DNA of 64,000 nt from Arthrobacter sp042667405 (GCF_042667405.1 NZ_JBHVAL010000005.1:160311-224310), one strand, 5' to 3'; shown: positions 16,340 to 25,914, numbered from the stretch's first letter. The notes: generated by a model from the letters alone, not told the origin. Translations and numbers: made by a program.

Positions 16340-17986
16340 ATGGAAACCGCAATGCACACCACCACTGCAAAAAGGGTCCGCTCCGTCAGGCCAGTTGGCA
16401 CCCGGGCCGTCTTGGCCGAGCTGGATGGCCTGCAGGACGTGCTTGCTTTGCAGGACATGCTGTACAAGTCCCCGTTGCCGGGGCAGGTGGACGTCCTTGC
16501 TGCGGCGGAAACGGTCATGGTGGTGGGCGAGTCAGCGTCCGCAACCCGAGCCATCGGGGCACGGCTCCTGCAGCTCGAGCTCAACGTTCCGGAAGTTACT
16601 GATTCGGGCTTGGTGGTCATCGACACCGTGTACGACGGCGAGGACCTCGCCGATGTCGCGGAGCTGACCGGACTGAGCATCGACGGCGTGGTTGCGGCGC
16701 ACACAGGGCAGATCTGGACGGTTGCCTTCGCTGGCTTCGCGCCCGGCTTCGGGTACATGGTGGGCGAAAACGAAGCCCTCACCGTGCCCCGCCGCTCGTC
16801 ACCGCGCACGGCAGTTCCCGCGGGCTCCGTGGCCCTCGGCGGTCAGTATTCCGCCGTCTACCCTCGACGCTCGCCGGGTGGATGGCAGCTTATCGGCAGG
16901 ACAGGGGCTCATATGTGGGACCTGGACCGTCCCCAGCCGGCACTTGTCCGGCCCGGAGACCGCGTACAGTACCGGGCTGTTCGCGAGGTCGTGACCACCG
17001 CGGCCCACGACTCCAAGGCCGACCCGGACCACCACGCGGGCCCTGGGCTTAAGATCCTCAATCCCGGCGCTCAAAGCCTCATCCAGGACCTGGGTCGGCG
17101 TGGCTTCGGTCCCCTCGGTGTTTCCGCTGCGGGTGCCCTGGACAGGGCTTCGCTGCGCAGGGCCAACCGCCTGGTGGGCAACGCGCCATCGGCCGCGGCC
17201 ATTGAGTCCGTCAACGGCGGGCTGACGGTGGAAGCTGTCGGAGACCAAGTACTTGCCGTGACCGGTGCGCCGACAACGCTGACCGTTGAGTCGCCGTCGT
17301 GGGTTGAATCCGACGACGACGGCGACGTCCAGCCAGGTGCCCAGCGTATAGTCCCGGTGGCCGCACCTTTCGCGCTGCTCGACGGTGAGGTGCTTACTGT
17401 GGGCGCTCCCGAAGCGGGGTTCCGGAACTATGTGGCGATCCGGGGCGGCGTGGATGTGCCCGAGGTTCTCGGGAGCCGTTCGGCAGACACCATGTCCGGA
17501 ATTGGGCCCGCGCCTTTGGTTGTGGGCCAGAAAATCCCGGCCGGCCACGCAACCGAATCAACCGCCGTCGGCAGCCCCGAGCTGCAACCGGACTTCCCCG
17601 GTGATGGCGTTACCGTGCTCGACGTCGTTCCCGGTCCCCGTGCCGACTGGTTCGACCAATCCGCCCTCGACTCCCTGACGGGGCAGGACTGGCTGGTGAC
17701 CCCGGCGTCGAACCGCGTGGGTATGCGTTTGGACGGCACCCCGCTCAAGCGCACACGCGAGGGCGAGTTGCCCAGCGAGGGAACCATGGCCGGCGCTCTC
17801 CAGATCCCGCCCGCGGGATTGCCCGTGCTTTTCCTTGCCGACCATCCCATCACAGGCGGTTATCCGGTGATCGGAGTCGTGAAGGACGAACACCTGGACT
17901 TGGCGGCGCAGGTCCCTATCGGCGGCCGGATCCGTTTCCGGCTCGTCCCCGAAACACCAGACTTCAGCAAGAACCCAGAGAAGTGA
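16340..17986 (+). CDS. Fused 5-oxoprolinase subunits B and C
   Basis: A 548-residue fusion. Residues ~10-215 are PxpB (KipI-like: FAGFAPGFGYMVG, VPRRSSPRTAVPAGSVALGG, GWQLIGRTG), and residues ~240-540 are PxpC (KipA-like: NPGAQSLIQDLGRRGFG, GVSAAGALDRASLR, then QIPPAGLPVLFLADHPITGGYP). In E. coli these are separate polypeptides that phosphorylate and open 5-oxoproline with PxpA. An internal ATG at 16352 with GGAA upstream may be the real start. It lies directly after the MFS gene and 7 nt before the biotin carboxylase gene. Confidence 0.9.
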   Translation: METAMHTTTAKRVRSVRPVGTRAVLAELDGLQDVLALQDMLYKSPLPGQVDVLAAAETVMVVGESASATRAIGARLLQLELNVPEVTDSGLVVIDTVYDGEDLADVAELTGLSIDGVVAAHTGQIWTVAFAGFAPGFGYMVGENEALTVPRRSSPRTAVPAGSVALGGQYSAVYPRRSPGGWQLIGRTGAHMWDLDRPQPALVRPGDRVQYRAVREVVTTAAHDSKADPDHHAGPGLKILNPGAQSLIQDLGRRGFGPLGVSAAGALDRASLRRANRLVGNAPSAAAIESVNGGLTVEAVGDQVLAVTGAPTTLTVESPSWVESDDDGDVQPGAQRIVPVAAPFALLDGEVLTVGAPEAGFRNYVAIRGGVDVPEVLGSRSADTMSGIGPAPLVVGQKIPAGHATESTAVGSPELQPDFPGDGVTVLDVVPGPRADWFDQSALDSLTGQDWLVTPASNRVGMRLDGTPLKRTREGELPSEGTMAGALQIPPAGLPVLFLADHPITGGYPVIGVVKDEHLDLAAQVPIGGRIRFRLVPETPDFSKNPEK

Positions 17987-17993
17987 GTATTTG

Positions 17994-19751
17994 ATGCGCA
18001 AGGTCCTGATCGCGAACCGCGGCGAAATCGCCGTCCGTGTCGCCCGAGCCTGTGACGACGCCGGCATCTCCTCCGTCGCCGTCTACGCCGACATTGACGC
18101 CGATGCCATGCACGTTGGCGCAGCAGCTGAAGCGTACAGCCTGGACGGAAACAGCCCCGCTGAGACGTACCTGAATATCGAAAAGCTGCTCGCTGTTGCC
18201 GCTCGTGCTGGCGCGGACGCCGTACACCCCGGCTACGGGTTCCTCTCGGAAAATGCGGACTTCGCACAGGCAGTGCTCGACGCCGGACTTGAGTGGATCG
18301 GTCCCTCGCCGGAGTCGATCCGCCAGCTAGGCAACAAGATCACCGCCCGGGAAATTGCCGTGCGTGCCGGAGCACCGTTGGTGGCCGGCAGCGACGGGCC
18401 AGTGTCCTCTGCCGCGGAAGCACGCGCTTTTGCCGAGGAACACGGACTCCCGATCGCCATCAAGGCCGCCTTCGGCGGAGGTGGGCGCGGGCTGAAGGTG
18501 GTCCGTGAACTGGCAGAAGTGGAAGAAGCCTTTGACTCCGCCGTCCGTGAGGCCGTTGTTGCCTTCGGCCGGGGCGAATGTTTCGTAGAGCAGTATCTGG
18601 ACCGCCCGCGGCACGTTGAGGCCCAGATCGTCGCGGACAAGCACGGCAACGTCATTGTGGTGGGTACCCGCGACTGCTCGCTTCAGCGCCGCCACCAGAA
18701 GCTCGTTGAGGAGGCCCCGGCGCCTTTCCTCAGCGACGAGCAGCGCCAGCGGATCTACGACGGATCCAAGGCGATCATCCGTGAGGCCGGCTATTACGGC
18801 GCGGGCACCGTGGAGTTCCTTGTTTCCTCTGACGGGGCTGTGGCTTTCCTGGAGGTCAACACGAGACTGCAGGTGGAGCACCCGATCACTGAGGAGACCG
18901 CGGGGATCGACCTTGTGCAGGAACAGTTCCGCGTTGCTGCCGGGCTGCCACTGAGCATCACCGAGGATCCCGTTGCGCAGGGGCACTCCTTTGAGTTCCG
19001 GATCAATGCTGAAGATGTCGGCCGTGGGTTCCTGCCCTCGCCGGGCACCGTTTCCGGCTTTGAAGTGCCCACGGGCCCGGGAATCCGCGTGGACACCGGG
19101 GTGCGGTCGGGTTCCACGGTTCCGCCGCAATTCGATTCCTTGTTGGCCAAACTGATCGTCTCGGGAGCTGACCGACAGCAGGCCCTTCGCCGTGCACGCC
19201 GTGCCTTGAAGGAATTCAACATCTCCGGCCTGGCTACGGTTTTGCCGTTCCACCGCGCGGTTCTCGAGGCTGACGATTTCACCTCGGTGGTCGGACTCCG
19301 GGTGCACACCCGGTGGATCGAGACCGACTTCGCGGACCAGATCCCCGTCGACCCGGACTACAGCGCCGTGGCACCTGGCGGCGAACGGCGCACGATCACT
19401 GTGGATATCGACGGCAAGCGGCTGGCCGTGGGCTTGCCTGCGGATCTGCTGGACGGCTGGGCCCGCTCGGGGCAGGGCCTTCCGGCAGCTGCGGACGTCA
19501 CGGGCCTGCCGGGTTCTGTCACCGGCGATGCACCTGCCGAATCCGCCCTTGTCTCCAGCATGTCCGGCACGGTGGTGAAGTGGCTCGTCGAACCGGGCAC
19601 CACCGTCGCCGCCGGGGATCCCTTGGTGGTCCTGGAGGCCATGAAGATGGAAACCCAGGTTCCGGCACACCGCACGGGCACGCTCTCGGAGGTACTCTCA
19701 GCACCCGGCGGAGTTGTCACCGCCGGCGCTGTGCTGGCCCACATCGAGTAA
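17994..19751 (+). CDS. Biotin carboxylase with C-terminal BCCP domain
   Basis: A 585-residue protein. Residues 1-450 are a biotin carboxylase with MRKVLIANRGEIAVRVARA, the ATP-grasp loop AAFGGGGRGLKVV and NTRLQVEHPITEET; residues ~505-585 are a biotinyl domain with EAMKMET, where the biotinylated lysine is K551. It would carboxylate its own biotin with ATP and bicarbonate. No carboxyltransferase lies in the window, but linkage to pxpA/pxpBC is a recurring arrangement. The ATG at 17994 is preferred over TTG 17991. Its role beside 5-oxoprolinase is not settled. Confidence 0.9.
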   Translation: MRKVLIANRGEIAVRVARACDDAGISSVAVYADIDADAMHVGAAAEAYSLDGNSPAETYLNIEKLLAVAARAGADAVHPGYGFLSENADFAQAVLDAGLEWIGPSPESIRQLGNKITAREIAVRAGAPLVAGSDGPVSSAAEARAFAEEHGLPIAIKAAFGGGGRGLKVVRELAEVEEAFDSAVREAVVAFGRGECFVEQYLDRPRHVEAQIVADKHGNVIVVGTRDCSLQRRHQKLVEEAPAPFLSDEQRQRIYDGSKAIIREAGYYGAGTVEFLVSSDGAVAFLEVNTRLQVEHPITEETAGIDLVQEQFRVAAGLPLSITEDPVAQGHSFEFRINAEDVGRGFLPSPGTVSGFEVPTGPGIRVDTGVRSGSTVPPQFDSLLAKLIVSGADRQQALRRARRALKEFNISGLATVLPFHRAVLEADDFTSVVGLRVHTRWIETDFADQIPVDPDYSAVAPGGERRTITVDIDGKRLAVGLPADLLDGWARSGQGLPAAADVTGLPGSVTGDAPAESALVSSMSGTVVKWLVEPGTTVAAGDPLVVLEAMKMETQVPAHRTGTLSEVLSAPGGVVTAGAVLAHIE

Positions 19752-19763
19752 CCCGTTGCCAGC

Positions 19764-19799
19764 CCGCTGTTGCGTCGTTGGCCAACGACGCAACAGCGG
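19764..19799. terminator. 36-bp perfect palindrome between convergent genes
   Basis: CCGCTGTTGCGTCGTTGG is followed immediately by its exact reverse complement, with no loop bases. It sits 12 bp after the biotin carboxylase stop and 12 bp from the alditol oxidase stop, so it is best read as a shared bidirectional terminator, though it lacks a T-tract and may be a mobile palindromic unit. Confidence 0.7.
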
Positions 19800-19811
19800 C
19801 CACGCCACGAG

Positions 19812-21059
19812 CTACGACGCGACAGTCACACCCAGCACGCTATCCAGTAGCCCGTTGCGGAACTTGCCCGTGGGGTCGTTGGCTTGGGCAAGGGCGCGGA
19901 AGTCCTCGAACCGTGGGTAAAGCGCGGCAAAGTCGTACTGGCTGGGGGTAAACAGCTTCCCCCAGTGCGGGCGTGATCCTAAGTGGCGCAATGCTTCCTC
20001 CAGCTCGGGAAGGACGGCTTCGACATCCGCCTGCATCGGCTTCCACGTGAAGTGCAGGGCTACGCTTTGCTGCTTGTAGAACGGGCTCAGCCAGAACTCG
20101 TCGGCAGCGATCGTGCGGATCTCCGAGACGAACAGCAACGGTGCCAGCTTGTCAGCGAGTCCGCGGACGGCCCTCAATGCTGCCGGGGCATGTTCGAGCG
20201 GCAACAGGAATTCGCTTTGAAGTTCTTCCCCGTTGCTGGGAGTGAACTCGTGCCGGAAGTGGGGCAGGCGGTCCAGCCATTTGCCTGCGACGTCCAACTG
20301 CTCGGTGCAGTTTTCGGCCGACATATCCGGCAAGGGATGCATGGCCACAGTGGCCGGGGTGGCACCGAAAAGCTCGGGCAAGGCGGCCTCGGTATCAAGT
20401 GCCTTGAGCCAGACCTGCGGGATGGTATCGCCCGTGTAGTTGGTGAAGAAACTGACGCTGTAGGCACTGGAAGCGATGTTTTGGAAGTTCTCCAGTGCGC
20501 TTTCCCACGAGAGATTCGTGAGCACGCGCTGACGGACTTCGTAGCTCGGACGGACGGCGAGCTCCAGTCCTGTGACGATGCCAAGAGCTCCCACGCCAAC
20601 CACGCTGGCGAGGAATTCGTCGTCGTCCGCGGTGAGGGTGACCAGTTCACCTGAGGCGCGCACCAGGTCAATACCCACGACGGCGGCAGCCAGGGAGGGG
20701 TTGTTGACCCCACTGCCGTGGGTGCCGGTTTGGATGGCACCCGCCACGGAGATATGCGGGAGCGAGGCCAGGTTGTGGATGGCGAAGCCCTGCTCCTCCA
20801 AGGCACGGCCGAGGGCTCCGTAGCTGATACCGCCGCTGACCTTGACGGTGCTCTTTTCTTTGTTGAGGACAACTTCCTGGGGGAGTGCGTCCAGGAGAAT
20901 ATGCGTGCCGGGGGTGTCGGCGACGGTGTTGAATGAGTGCCGGGAGCCGAGGGCTTTGATCTGGGTCGCCTTGGCCACAAGCTCCTGCAGTTCTTCCACC
21001 GAGGCGGGCCGCTGCACTTCTGCGGATGAATACTCGAGGTTTCCTGCCCAGTTCTTCAT
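19812..21059 (-). CDS. FAD-dependent alditol/xylitol oxidase
   Basis: A 415-residue VAO-type flavoprotein. The covalent-FAD histidine lies in ALGSRHSFN (H43 region); other family features are ISVAGAIQTGTHGSG and GVGALGIVTGLELAVRPSY, and a C-terminal PRFEDFRALAQANDPTGKF. It would oxidise polyols such as xylitol or sorbitol at C1 with O2, giving an aldose and hydrogen peroxide. AAGGGA precedes the ATG. It is divergent from the LacI regulator, which probably controls it. Exact polyol is unknown. Confidence 0.88.
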   Translation of the reverse strand: MKNWAGNLEYSSAEVQRPASVEELQELVAKATQIKALGSRHSFNTVADTPGTHILLDALPQEVVLNKEKSTVKVSGGISYGALGRALEEQGFAIHNLASLPHISVAGAIQTGTHGSGVNNPSLAAAVVGIDLVRASGELVTLTADDDEFLASVVGVGALGIVTGLELAVRPSYEVRQRVLTNLSWESALENFQNIASSAYSVSFFTNYTGDTIPQVWLKALDTEAALPELFGATPATVAMHPLPDMSAENCTEQLDVAGKWLDRLPHFRHEFTPSNGEELQSEFLLPLEHAPAALRAVRGLADKLAPLLFVSEIRTIAADEFWLSPFYKQQSVALHFTWKPMQADVEAVLPELEEALRHLGSRPHWGKLFTPSQYDFAALYPRFEDFRALAQANDPTGKFRNGLLDSVLGVTVAS

Positions 21060-21186
21060 TGAATGATTCTTCCCTTTTGATCCATGTCGGCTTGTTTAAT
21101 TGTTCACGTTGAAAACTAATTGCGTCAAGGGTAGTCCGGCCCGGTGAATGTAGAGTTCAAGGACCGCCGTCTGTCAGGAGCCTCCC

Positions 21187-22197
21187 GTGAGCAAAGGACC
21201 CAAGCCCACTATCAGGGATGTTGCCACGGCTGCGGGCGTATCGCTGACAACTGTGTCCTATGTGCTGTCAGGTCGTCACGGCGGCACCACGCGGATCAGC
21301 CAGCCGACCCAGGACCGCGTGTTGTCTGCCGTGAAGGAGCTGGGCTACGTGCCCAACCAGGCCGCACGGGGGATGCGTCGGGGCAAAACTGACGTGGTCG
21401 CCGTCGCGATTGGAAATCTCGACTGGCCCTGGGACCGGGCGCTGGCCACGGCCGCTGCGAACATCCTTCCGGAACACGGCTATCAGCCCGTGATCCTCCT
21501 GGGCGAGGACTGGCGGAAGTTCATGATGTCCGGCGGGGCGGACGGCGTCATTATTGGCTACTTTCCCGAAGCGAAATCGGAGGACGAGACCGTCACCGAA
21601 CTGGCTCGCCGCGGCGTTGCACAGGTAGTGATTTCGGGGACCATGAAACCCGATGGCTTCGACGTTCTGGCCCCGGAACCGGAGGGTGGATTGGCTGAAG
21701 GCATGGCTTTCCTAACGGCGTCGCACCGCAGGATTGCGTGCATTCGCAGGGCAGATCCGGCGGGACGACCCGCGAGCCGATTCGCGTCCTACACGCAAGG
21801 TCTTGAGGAAGCGGGAATCCCGCTGGATGAGTCCCTTGTCCGGACATCGCAGCACCGCCCCGCCCTGGCGTACCAGGCGGCGCTCGAGTTGCTGCAACTT
21901 CCGGACCGCCCCACCGCCGTCCTCTGCACCGACGACATGGAGGCGCTGCAGGCCATACGAGCTGCTTTCCGACTGGGGCTTCGCGTGCCCGAAGATGTCC
22001 AGATCATCGGCGTCGGGAATTCTACCGAGGGGCAGGAATACGATCCGCCCCTGACAACAGTGGGACCGGAGCCGATCTTCGAACGCGTGGTCCGAATGCT
22101 GTTGGACCGGCTGGAGGGGACCGCGCCTGCGGAGGGCGTGCGGGTCGCCTCGCCGTGGAAACTGCAGCTACGAGGGACGACGACGGCGGGCGGCTGA
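21187..22197 (+). CDS. LacI-family regulator
   Basis: A 336-residue protein: residues ~6-60 are the LacI helix-turn-helix and hinge (TIRDVATAAGVSLTTVSYVL), and the rest is a type I periplasmic-binding fold with DGVIIGYFPEAKSEDE and AVLCTDDMEALQAI. Start GTG 21187 with AGGAG upstream. It is divergent from alditol oxidase across 127 bp that contains an imperfect TTCA-CGT-TGAA dyad at 21103-21113. A role in polyol-responsive repression of the oxidase is likely but inferred. Confidence 0.87.
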   Translation: MSKGPKPTIRDVATAAGVSLTTVSYVLSGRHGGTTRISQPTQDRVLSAVKELGYVPNQAARGMRRGKTDVVAVAIGNLDWPWDRALATAAANILPEHGYQPVILLGEDWRKFMMSGGADGVIIGYFPEAKSEDETVTELARRGVAQVVISGTMKPDGFDVLAPEPEGGLAEGMAFLTASHRRIACIRRADPAGRPASRFASYTQGLEEAGIPLDESLVRTSQHRPALAYQAALELLQLPDRPTAVLCTDDMEALQAIRAAFRLGLRVPEDVQIIGVGNSTEGQEYDPPLTTVGPEPIFERVVRMLLDRLEGTAPAEGVRVASPWKLQLRGTTTAGG

Positions 22198-22283
22198 CGT
22201 GTCGTATGTGCTGGCCCCGGAGTGCCGAGCCATGATTCGGCAACTTGTCGTGCTCGAGTGATGAGGGCCCGGCAAGCTCCGGG

Positions 22284-22877
22284 CTAGCTGCCCCTGGTGT
22301 GGGCGAACAGTTGCCGAAGGGTGAAGAAGCAACCCAGTGCGCTGAACAGCAAGGCAAGCAGGAAATCGACCGCGTACCCATTTACCAGGTCCCGGTTGGT
22401 GGAAAGGTTGTATAGGAGCAGGTCCCAAGTTTCGGCGTCGGCCAGCATCGTTAGCGGAGAACGGCCGCCAATGAATTTTGCTGCGTCCAGCAGCATGCCG
22501 CCCCAGAATGAAAGCAGGACGGTCACGAGCGTTATGCCTGCGACCACCCACGCGCCGCGGCGGCTGATTATTGCACCGGTCCCCAAGACATACAGGCGGG
22601 CCGCCACAGTCGCGACGATGAAGGCAACAATGGATGCCATCCAACCCGTGTTCCACAGCAGCAGCCAAGCGGCCGCGCCAAGGGGAACAACCGCCAGCGC
22701 GAAGAGTGCGCCACGGACCACGTTCTCACCTGCTGCATGAACCGGTACCGCGGCTTGGGACTGGCTGGCCGGGGGAGTCCATCCCCCGGGTGCCCGAAGC
22801 CCGAACTGGGGTTCTGCTGGAGCGCCGCCGACACGTTCCCCTGCCTCTGGTGCATCGGATTCTGAGCGCTCTGGCAT
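22284..22877 (-). CDS. Hypothetical integral membrane protein
   Basis: A 197-residue protein with a proline/alanine-rich N-terminus (~50 residues) and four TM segments (ALFALAVVPLGAAAWLLLW, ASIVAFIVATVAARLYVLG, GAWVVAGITLVTVLLSFWGG, and YAVDFLLALLFSALGCFF). The start at 22877 is backed by GGGGGA; an upstream ATG at 22934 has no ribosome-binding site. I do not recognise a named family. It converges on the LacI gene and stands alone. Confidence 0.7.
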   Translation of the reverse strand: MPERSESDAPEAGERVGGAPAEPQFGLRAPGGWTPPASQSQAAVPVHAAGENVVRGALFALAVVPLGAAAWLLLWNTGWMASIVAFIVATVAARLYVLGTGAIISRRGAWVVAGITLVTVLLSFWGGMLLDAAKFIGGRSPLTMLADAETWDLLLYNLSTNRDLVNGYAVDFLLALLFSALGCFFTLRQLFAHTRGS

Positions 22878-23254
22878 GGTTCCCCCACTATGTGCGATGT
22901 GCAAATCCCGCTTATTATCACACGGCTCGACCAAGTCCTGACACGGATGACGAAGCGGGCAGAGCTCGCCTCATCCCAGAAGAATGTCGCCTTCTCCACA
23001 CTTATCACCAGACCCGCAAGGCCTGCCCGTAAGCCGGTCCTTCACCCCGCGTCGAGGGGAGAATGATCCGCCCCGCTATGGTCCTCCTTGGTGCGATGTA
23101 CGTATACCCGCACGGAGAGGGGCGCTATGAGGGGGCTTACTGCAACAGGATTCTGTTCCAGCCACGGCGCCGTGCGGACGTTGTCACCCCGAACGACCAC
23201 AGGAACCAGCACACACTTCCCGGGCCCTCAACCCTTAAGCGCCCTGAACAGCGC
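22878..23254. other. 377-bp intergenic region
   Basis: Between two minus-strand genes. It must hold the promoter for the 22284-22877 gene and the 3' end of the BASS transporter transcript. GTACGTATACCCGCA near 23098 is the only short AT-rich box noticed. No convincing gene or hairpin was seen. Confidence 0.4.
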
Positions 23255-24241
23255 CTAGTCCGTCAGTGGCCTCCGCGCCAACCACGCTGCGACGATCGCA
23301 CCGGAAATGTTGTGCCACAGCGAGAACACGGCGGACGGGAGCGCGGCAAGTGCGCCAAAGTGCGCGGTGGCCAGCGTCGCGGCCAAGCCGGAGTTCTGCA
23401 TACCGACCTCGAACGCCAGGGCACGGCGGGCCTTGTCGTCCAACCGGCCAAGTTTGCCGGCCAGGTAGCCGAGGCCCAGGCCGAAGCCGTTATGAAGGAC
23501 CACGGCAAGGAACACGATGCCGCCCGCAGCAACAATCTTGCTGGCGCTGCCCGCCACGACGATCGCAACGATCAGCGAAATCACGACGGCGGACGCCCAC
23601 GGCAGTGCCGGAAGCACCTTCGCGACGAGCTTCGAGAGGAACAGCCTCGCGAGCAGGCCGGCGATCACGGGAAGCAGCACGGTCTTGACGATGTCCAGAA
23701 CCATGGCTCCGGCGTCGATGTTCAGGAACGATCCCGCCAGGAACAGTGTCAGTGCGGGCGTCACCAAGGGTGCGATCAGCGTGGACACGGAAGCGACGGC
23801 CACAGACAATGCAACGTCGCCCTTGGCGAGGAATGCCATCACGTTGGAGGCCGTGCCGGACGGCGCGCAACCAACCAGGATCAGGCCCACGGCCAGCTCG
23901 GGTGGCAATTGCAGCAAAACAGCGATCAGCCACCCGGCACCGGGCATGATGACGTAGTGCGCCACGATGCCCAGAGCCACCGCCCAGGGACGCCGGGCCA
24001 CGGAGGCGAAGTCCGGAGGGGTCAGCGTGAGCCCCATGCAGAACATGATGATGCCCAGCAGGTAGGGAACCGCAACACCCATCGGCTTGAACAGATCCGG
24101 GATGAGGAATCCCAAGACGCCAGCCAGAACCACCAAAAGAGGGAAGATCGTGACGGCGATCCGGGCAATCTTGGCCTCCGCGGCGAGGGCAGGATTTTCC
24201 GGGGATGTGGTTTCGGACTGGGAATTGGTTGCCTCGAGCAT
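23255..24241 (-). CDS. Bile acid:sodium symporter (BASS) family transporter
   Basis: A 328-residue protein with nine to ten TM helices. Family marks are GIIMFCMGLTLTPPDF after TM2, VGCAPSGTASNVMAFLAKGD at the crossed-helix sodium site, and FEVGMQNSGLAATLA at the second crossing. Members move organic anions (pyruvate, pantoate, sulfonates, bile acids) with sodium; the substrate here is not known. It is a single gene, with the inverted repeat at 24328-24393 between it and SulP. Confidence 0.88.
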   Translation of the reverse strand: MLEATNSQSETTSPENPALAAEAKIARIAVTIFPLLVVLAGVLGFLIPDLFKPMGVAVPYLLGIIMFCMGLTLTPPDFASVARRPWAVALGIVAHYVIMPGAGWLIAVLLQLPPELAVGLILVGCAPSGTASNVMAFLAKGDVALSVAVASVSTLIAPLVTPALTLFLAGSFLNIDAGAMVLDIVKTVLLPVIAGLLARLFLSKLVAKVLPALPWASAVVISLIVAIVVAGSASKIVAAGGIVFLAVVLHNGFGLGLGYLAGKLGRLDDKARRALAFEVGMQNSGLAATLATAHFGALAALPSAVFSLWHNISGAIVAAWLARRPLTD

Positions 24242-24327
24242 TCATCCATGCTCACACCAGCCCTCTGCCAAGAACGACTTCGTTACATCCGCAATCAGGT
24301 ATATGTCAGACATCCGTCCTATGCCCG

Positions 24328-24393
24328 CCCAACTAGGTGACGATAAACGCTCCATTGAGGGGTCATTGGAGCATCTGCTGTTACCTAGTTGGG
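24328..24393. repeat. Long inverted repeat with inner stem
   Basis: CCCAACTAGGT and ACCTAGTTGGG are perfect 11-bp arms (14 with a wobble pair) around ~44 bases that themselves contain GCTCCA...TGGAGC. It ends on the SulP stop codon. It probably works as a terminator for SulP and looks like a short palindromic mobile element. Confidence 0.6.
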
Positions 24394-25908
24394 TCAGGGG
24401 TTGAGCTTGCCCGCCAGGCGCTCACGCATGCGGATGCTCGCCTCGTTCAGGCCGATGAACTCCACTTCGCGACCGTGGTTCCTGTACTTCTCGGTCACCG
24501 AATCCAGCACAGAAACCGAGGACGCGTCCCAGATATGCGAGCCATGAAGATCGATGACCACGCGATCTATGCCTTCTGAGGAATCTTTCGCATAGTCGAA
24601 CTGCGTGTAGAGGTCGTTGGAGGAGGCGAAGAAAAGTTCGCCATCCACCGTGTACGTCGCCACGGTCTCGCCGTTGAGTTCGAGCTCAGTCCTTTCCACG
24701 GTGACAAAATGAGCCACCCGACGGGCAAACAGCACGCTCGCGGCCAAGACCCCGACGCCGACCCCCACCGCAAGATTGTGAGTCGCCACCACAGCGGCAA
24801 CAGTCAGGATCATGACGGCGGTCTCGGACTTGGGCAGGCGCCTCAGGGTTGAGGGGCGGACGGAGTGCCAGTCAAAAGTGATGAGCGAAACGAAGATCAT
24901 CACTGCAACCAGTGCAGCCATGGGGATCATTCCCACAACATCGCCCAGCACCACCACCAGGATCAGCAGGAACACGCCGGCCAGGAACGTCGAGAGCCGG
25001 CTCCGGGCACCGGAACCCTTCACGTTGATCATCGTCTGCCCAATCACCGCGCAGCCGCCCAGACCACCCAGGAATCCTGTGACGATGTTCGCAGCTCCCT
25101 GGCCCCATGAAACGCGCGTCTTGTTGGAGCGTGTGTCCGTGATGTCATCCACCAGCTTGGCAGTCATGAGTGACTCGAGCAGCCCCACCAGCGCCATCGA
25201 CAACGCAAATGGCGCAATGATCTGGAACGTCTCCAGGTTCAGCGGAACATTGGGAAGAAACAAGCCAGGAAGGCTGTCCGGAAGCTCGCCTTTGTCGCTG
25301 ACCGTGGGAACGTCAATCCCACCCAGCGCGGTGAACAATGTGAGGAGCACGATGGCCACCAAGGGAGCGGGAACAGCCTTAGTGACCCGGGGCAGCAGAA
25401 AGACGATCGCCAAACCCACTGCAACAATCGGATAGACCATCCACGGAACGTTGAAGAGCTCAGGCATCTGGGACATGAACACCAAAATGGCCAGCGCGTT
25501 CACGAAGCCGATCATCACGGACCGCGGGATGAAGCGCATCAGACGGGTGACCCCCAGCGCGGCGAGGATGATCTGGAAAACGCCGGCGAGGATGATCGTC
25601 GCGATCAGGTAGTCGAGGCCGTGCTCCTTCATCACCGGAGCGATCACCAGGGCCACGGCACCGGTTGCTGCCGAGATCATGGCTGGGCGTCCGCCCACAA
25701 GAGCGGTCACCACGCCCATGGTGAAGGACGCGAACAGACCGATCCGCGGATCAACCCCGGCAATCACGGAGAACGCGATGGCCTCCGGGATCAAGGCCAG
25801 CGCCACCACGAGGCCCGCGAGTGATTCAGTCAACAGGCGGCGGGGCGATCGGAAGGTCGCCCGGAGTGACATGAGTTGCTCAGGGGTCATGGATGGTGCC
25901 GGTGTCAT
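24394..25908 (-). CDS. SulP-family anion transporter with STAS domain
   Basis: A 504-residue transporter: a membrane domain of about 12-14 helices (residues ~20-385) with ALIPEAIAFSVIAGVDPRIGLFA and GGLGGCAVIGQTMINVKGSG, then a STAS domain (residues ~400-500) with VVIDLHGSHIWDASSVSVLD. SulP proteins carry sulfate, bicarbonate or dicarboxylates. The start is 6 bp after the alarmone synthetase stop, so both are probably cotranscribed. The substrate is not determinable. Confidence 0.88.
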   Translation of the reverse strand: MTPAPSMTPEQLMSLRATFRSPRRLLTESLAGLVVALALIPEAIAFSVIAGVDPRIGLFASFTMGVVTALVGGRPAMISAATGAVALVIAPVMKEHGLDYLIATIILAGVFQIILAALGVTRLMRFIPRSVMIGFVNALAILVFMSQMPELFNVPWMVYPIVAVGLAIVFLLPRVTKAVPAPLVAIVLLTLFTALGGIDVPTVSDKGELPDSLPGLFLPNVPLNLETFQIIAPFALSMALVGLLESLMTAKLVDDITDTRSNKTRVSWGQGAANIVTGFLGGLGGCAVIGQTMINVKGSGARSRLSTFLAGVFLLILVVVLGDVVGMIPMAALVAVMIFVSLITFDWHSVRPSTLRRLPKSETAVMILTVAAVVATHNLAVGVGVGVLAASVLFARRVAHFVTVERTELELNGETVATYTVDGELFFASSNDLYTQFDYAKDSSEGIDRVVIDLHGSHIWDASSVSVLDSVTEKYRNHGREVEFIGLNEASIRMRERLAGKLNP

Positions 25909-25914
25909 GGGTCC

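Noticed and set aside
21103..21113. Operator for the LacI regulator
   Set aside because: TTCA-CGT-TGAA is too short and imperfect to list as a separate site; mentioned only with the regulator.
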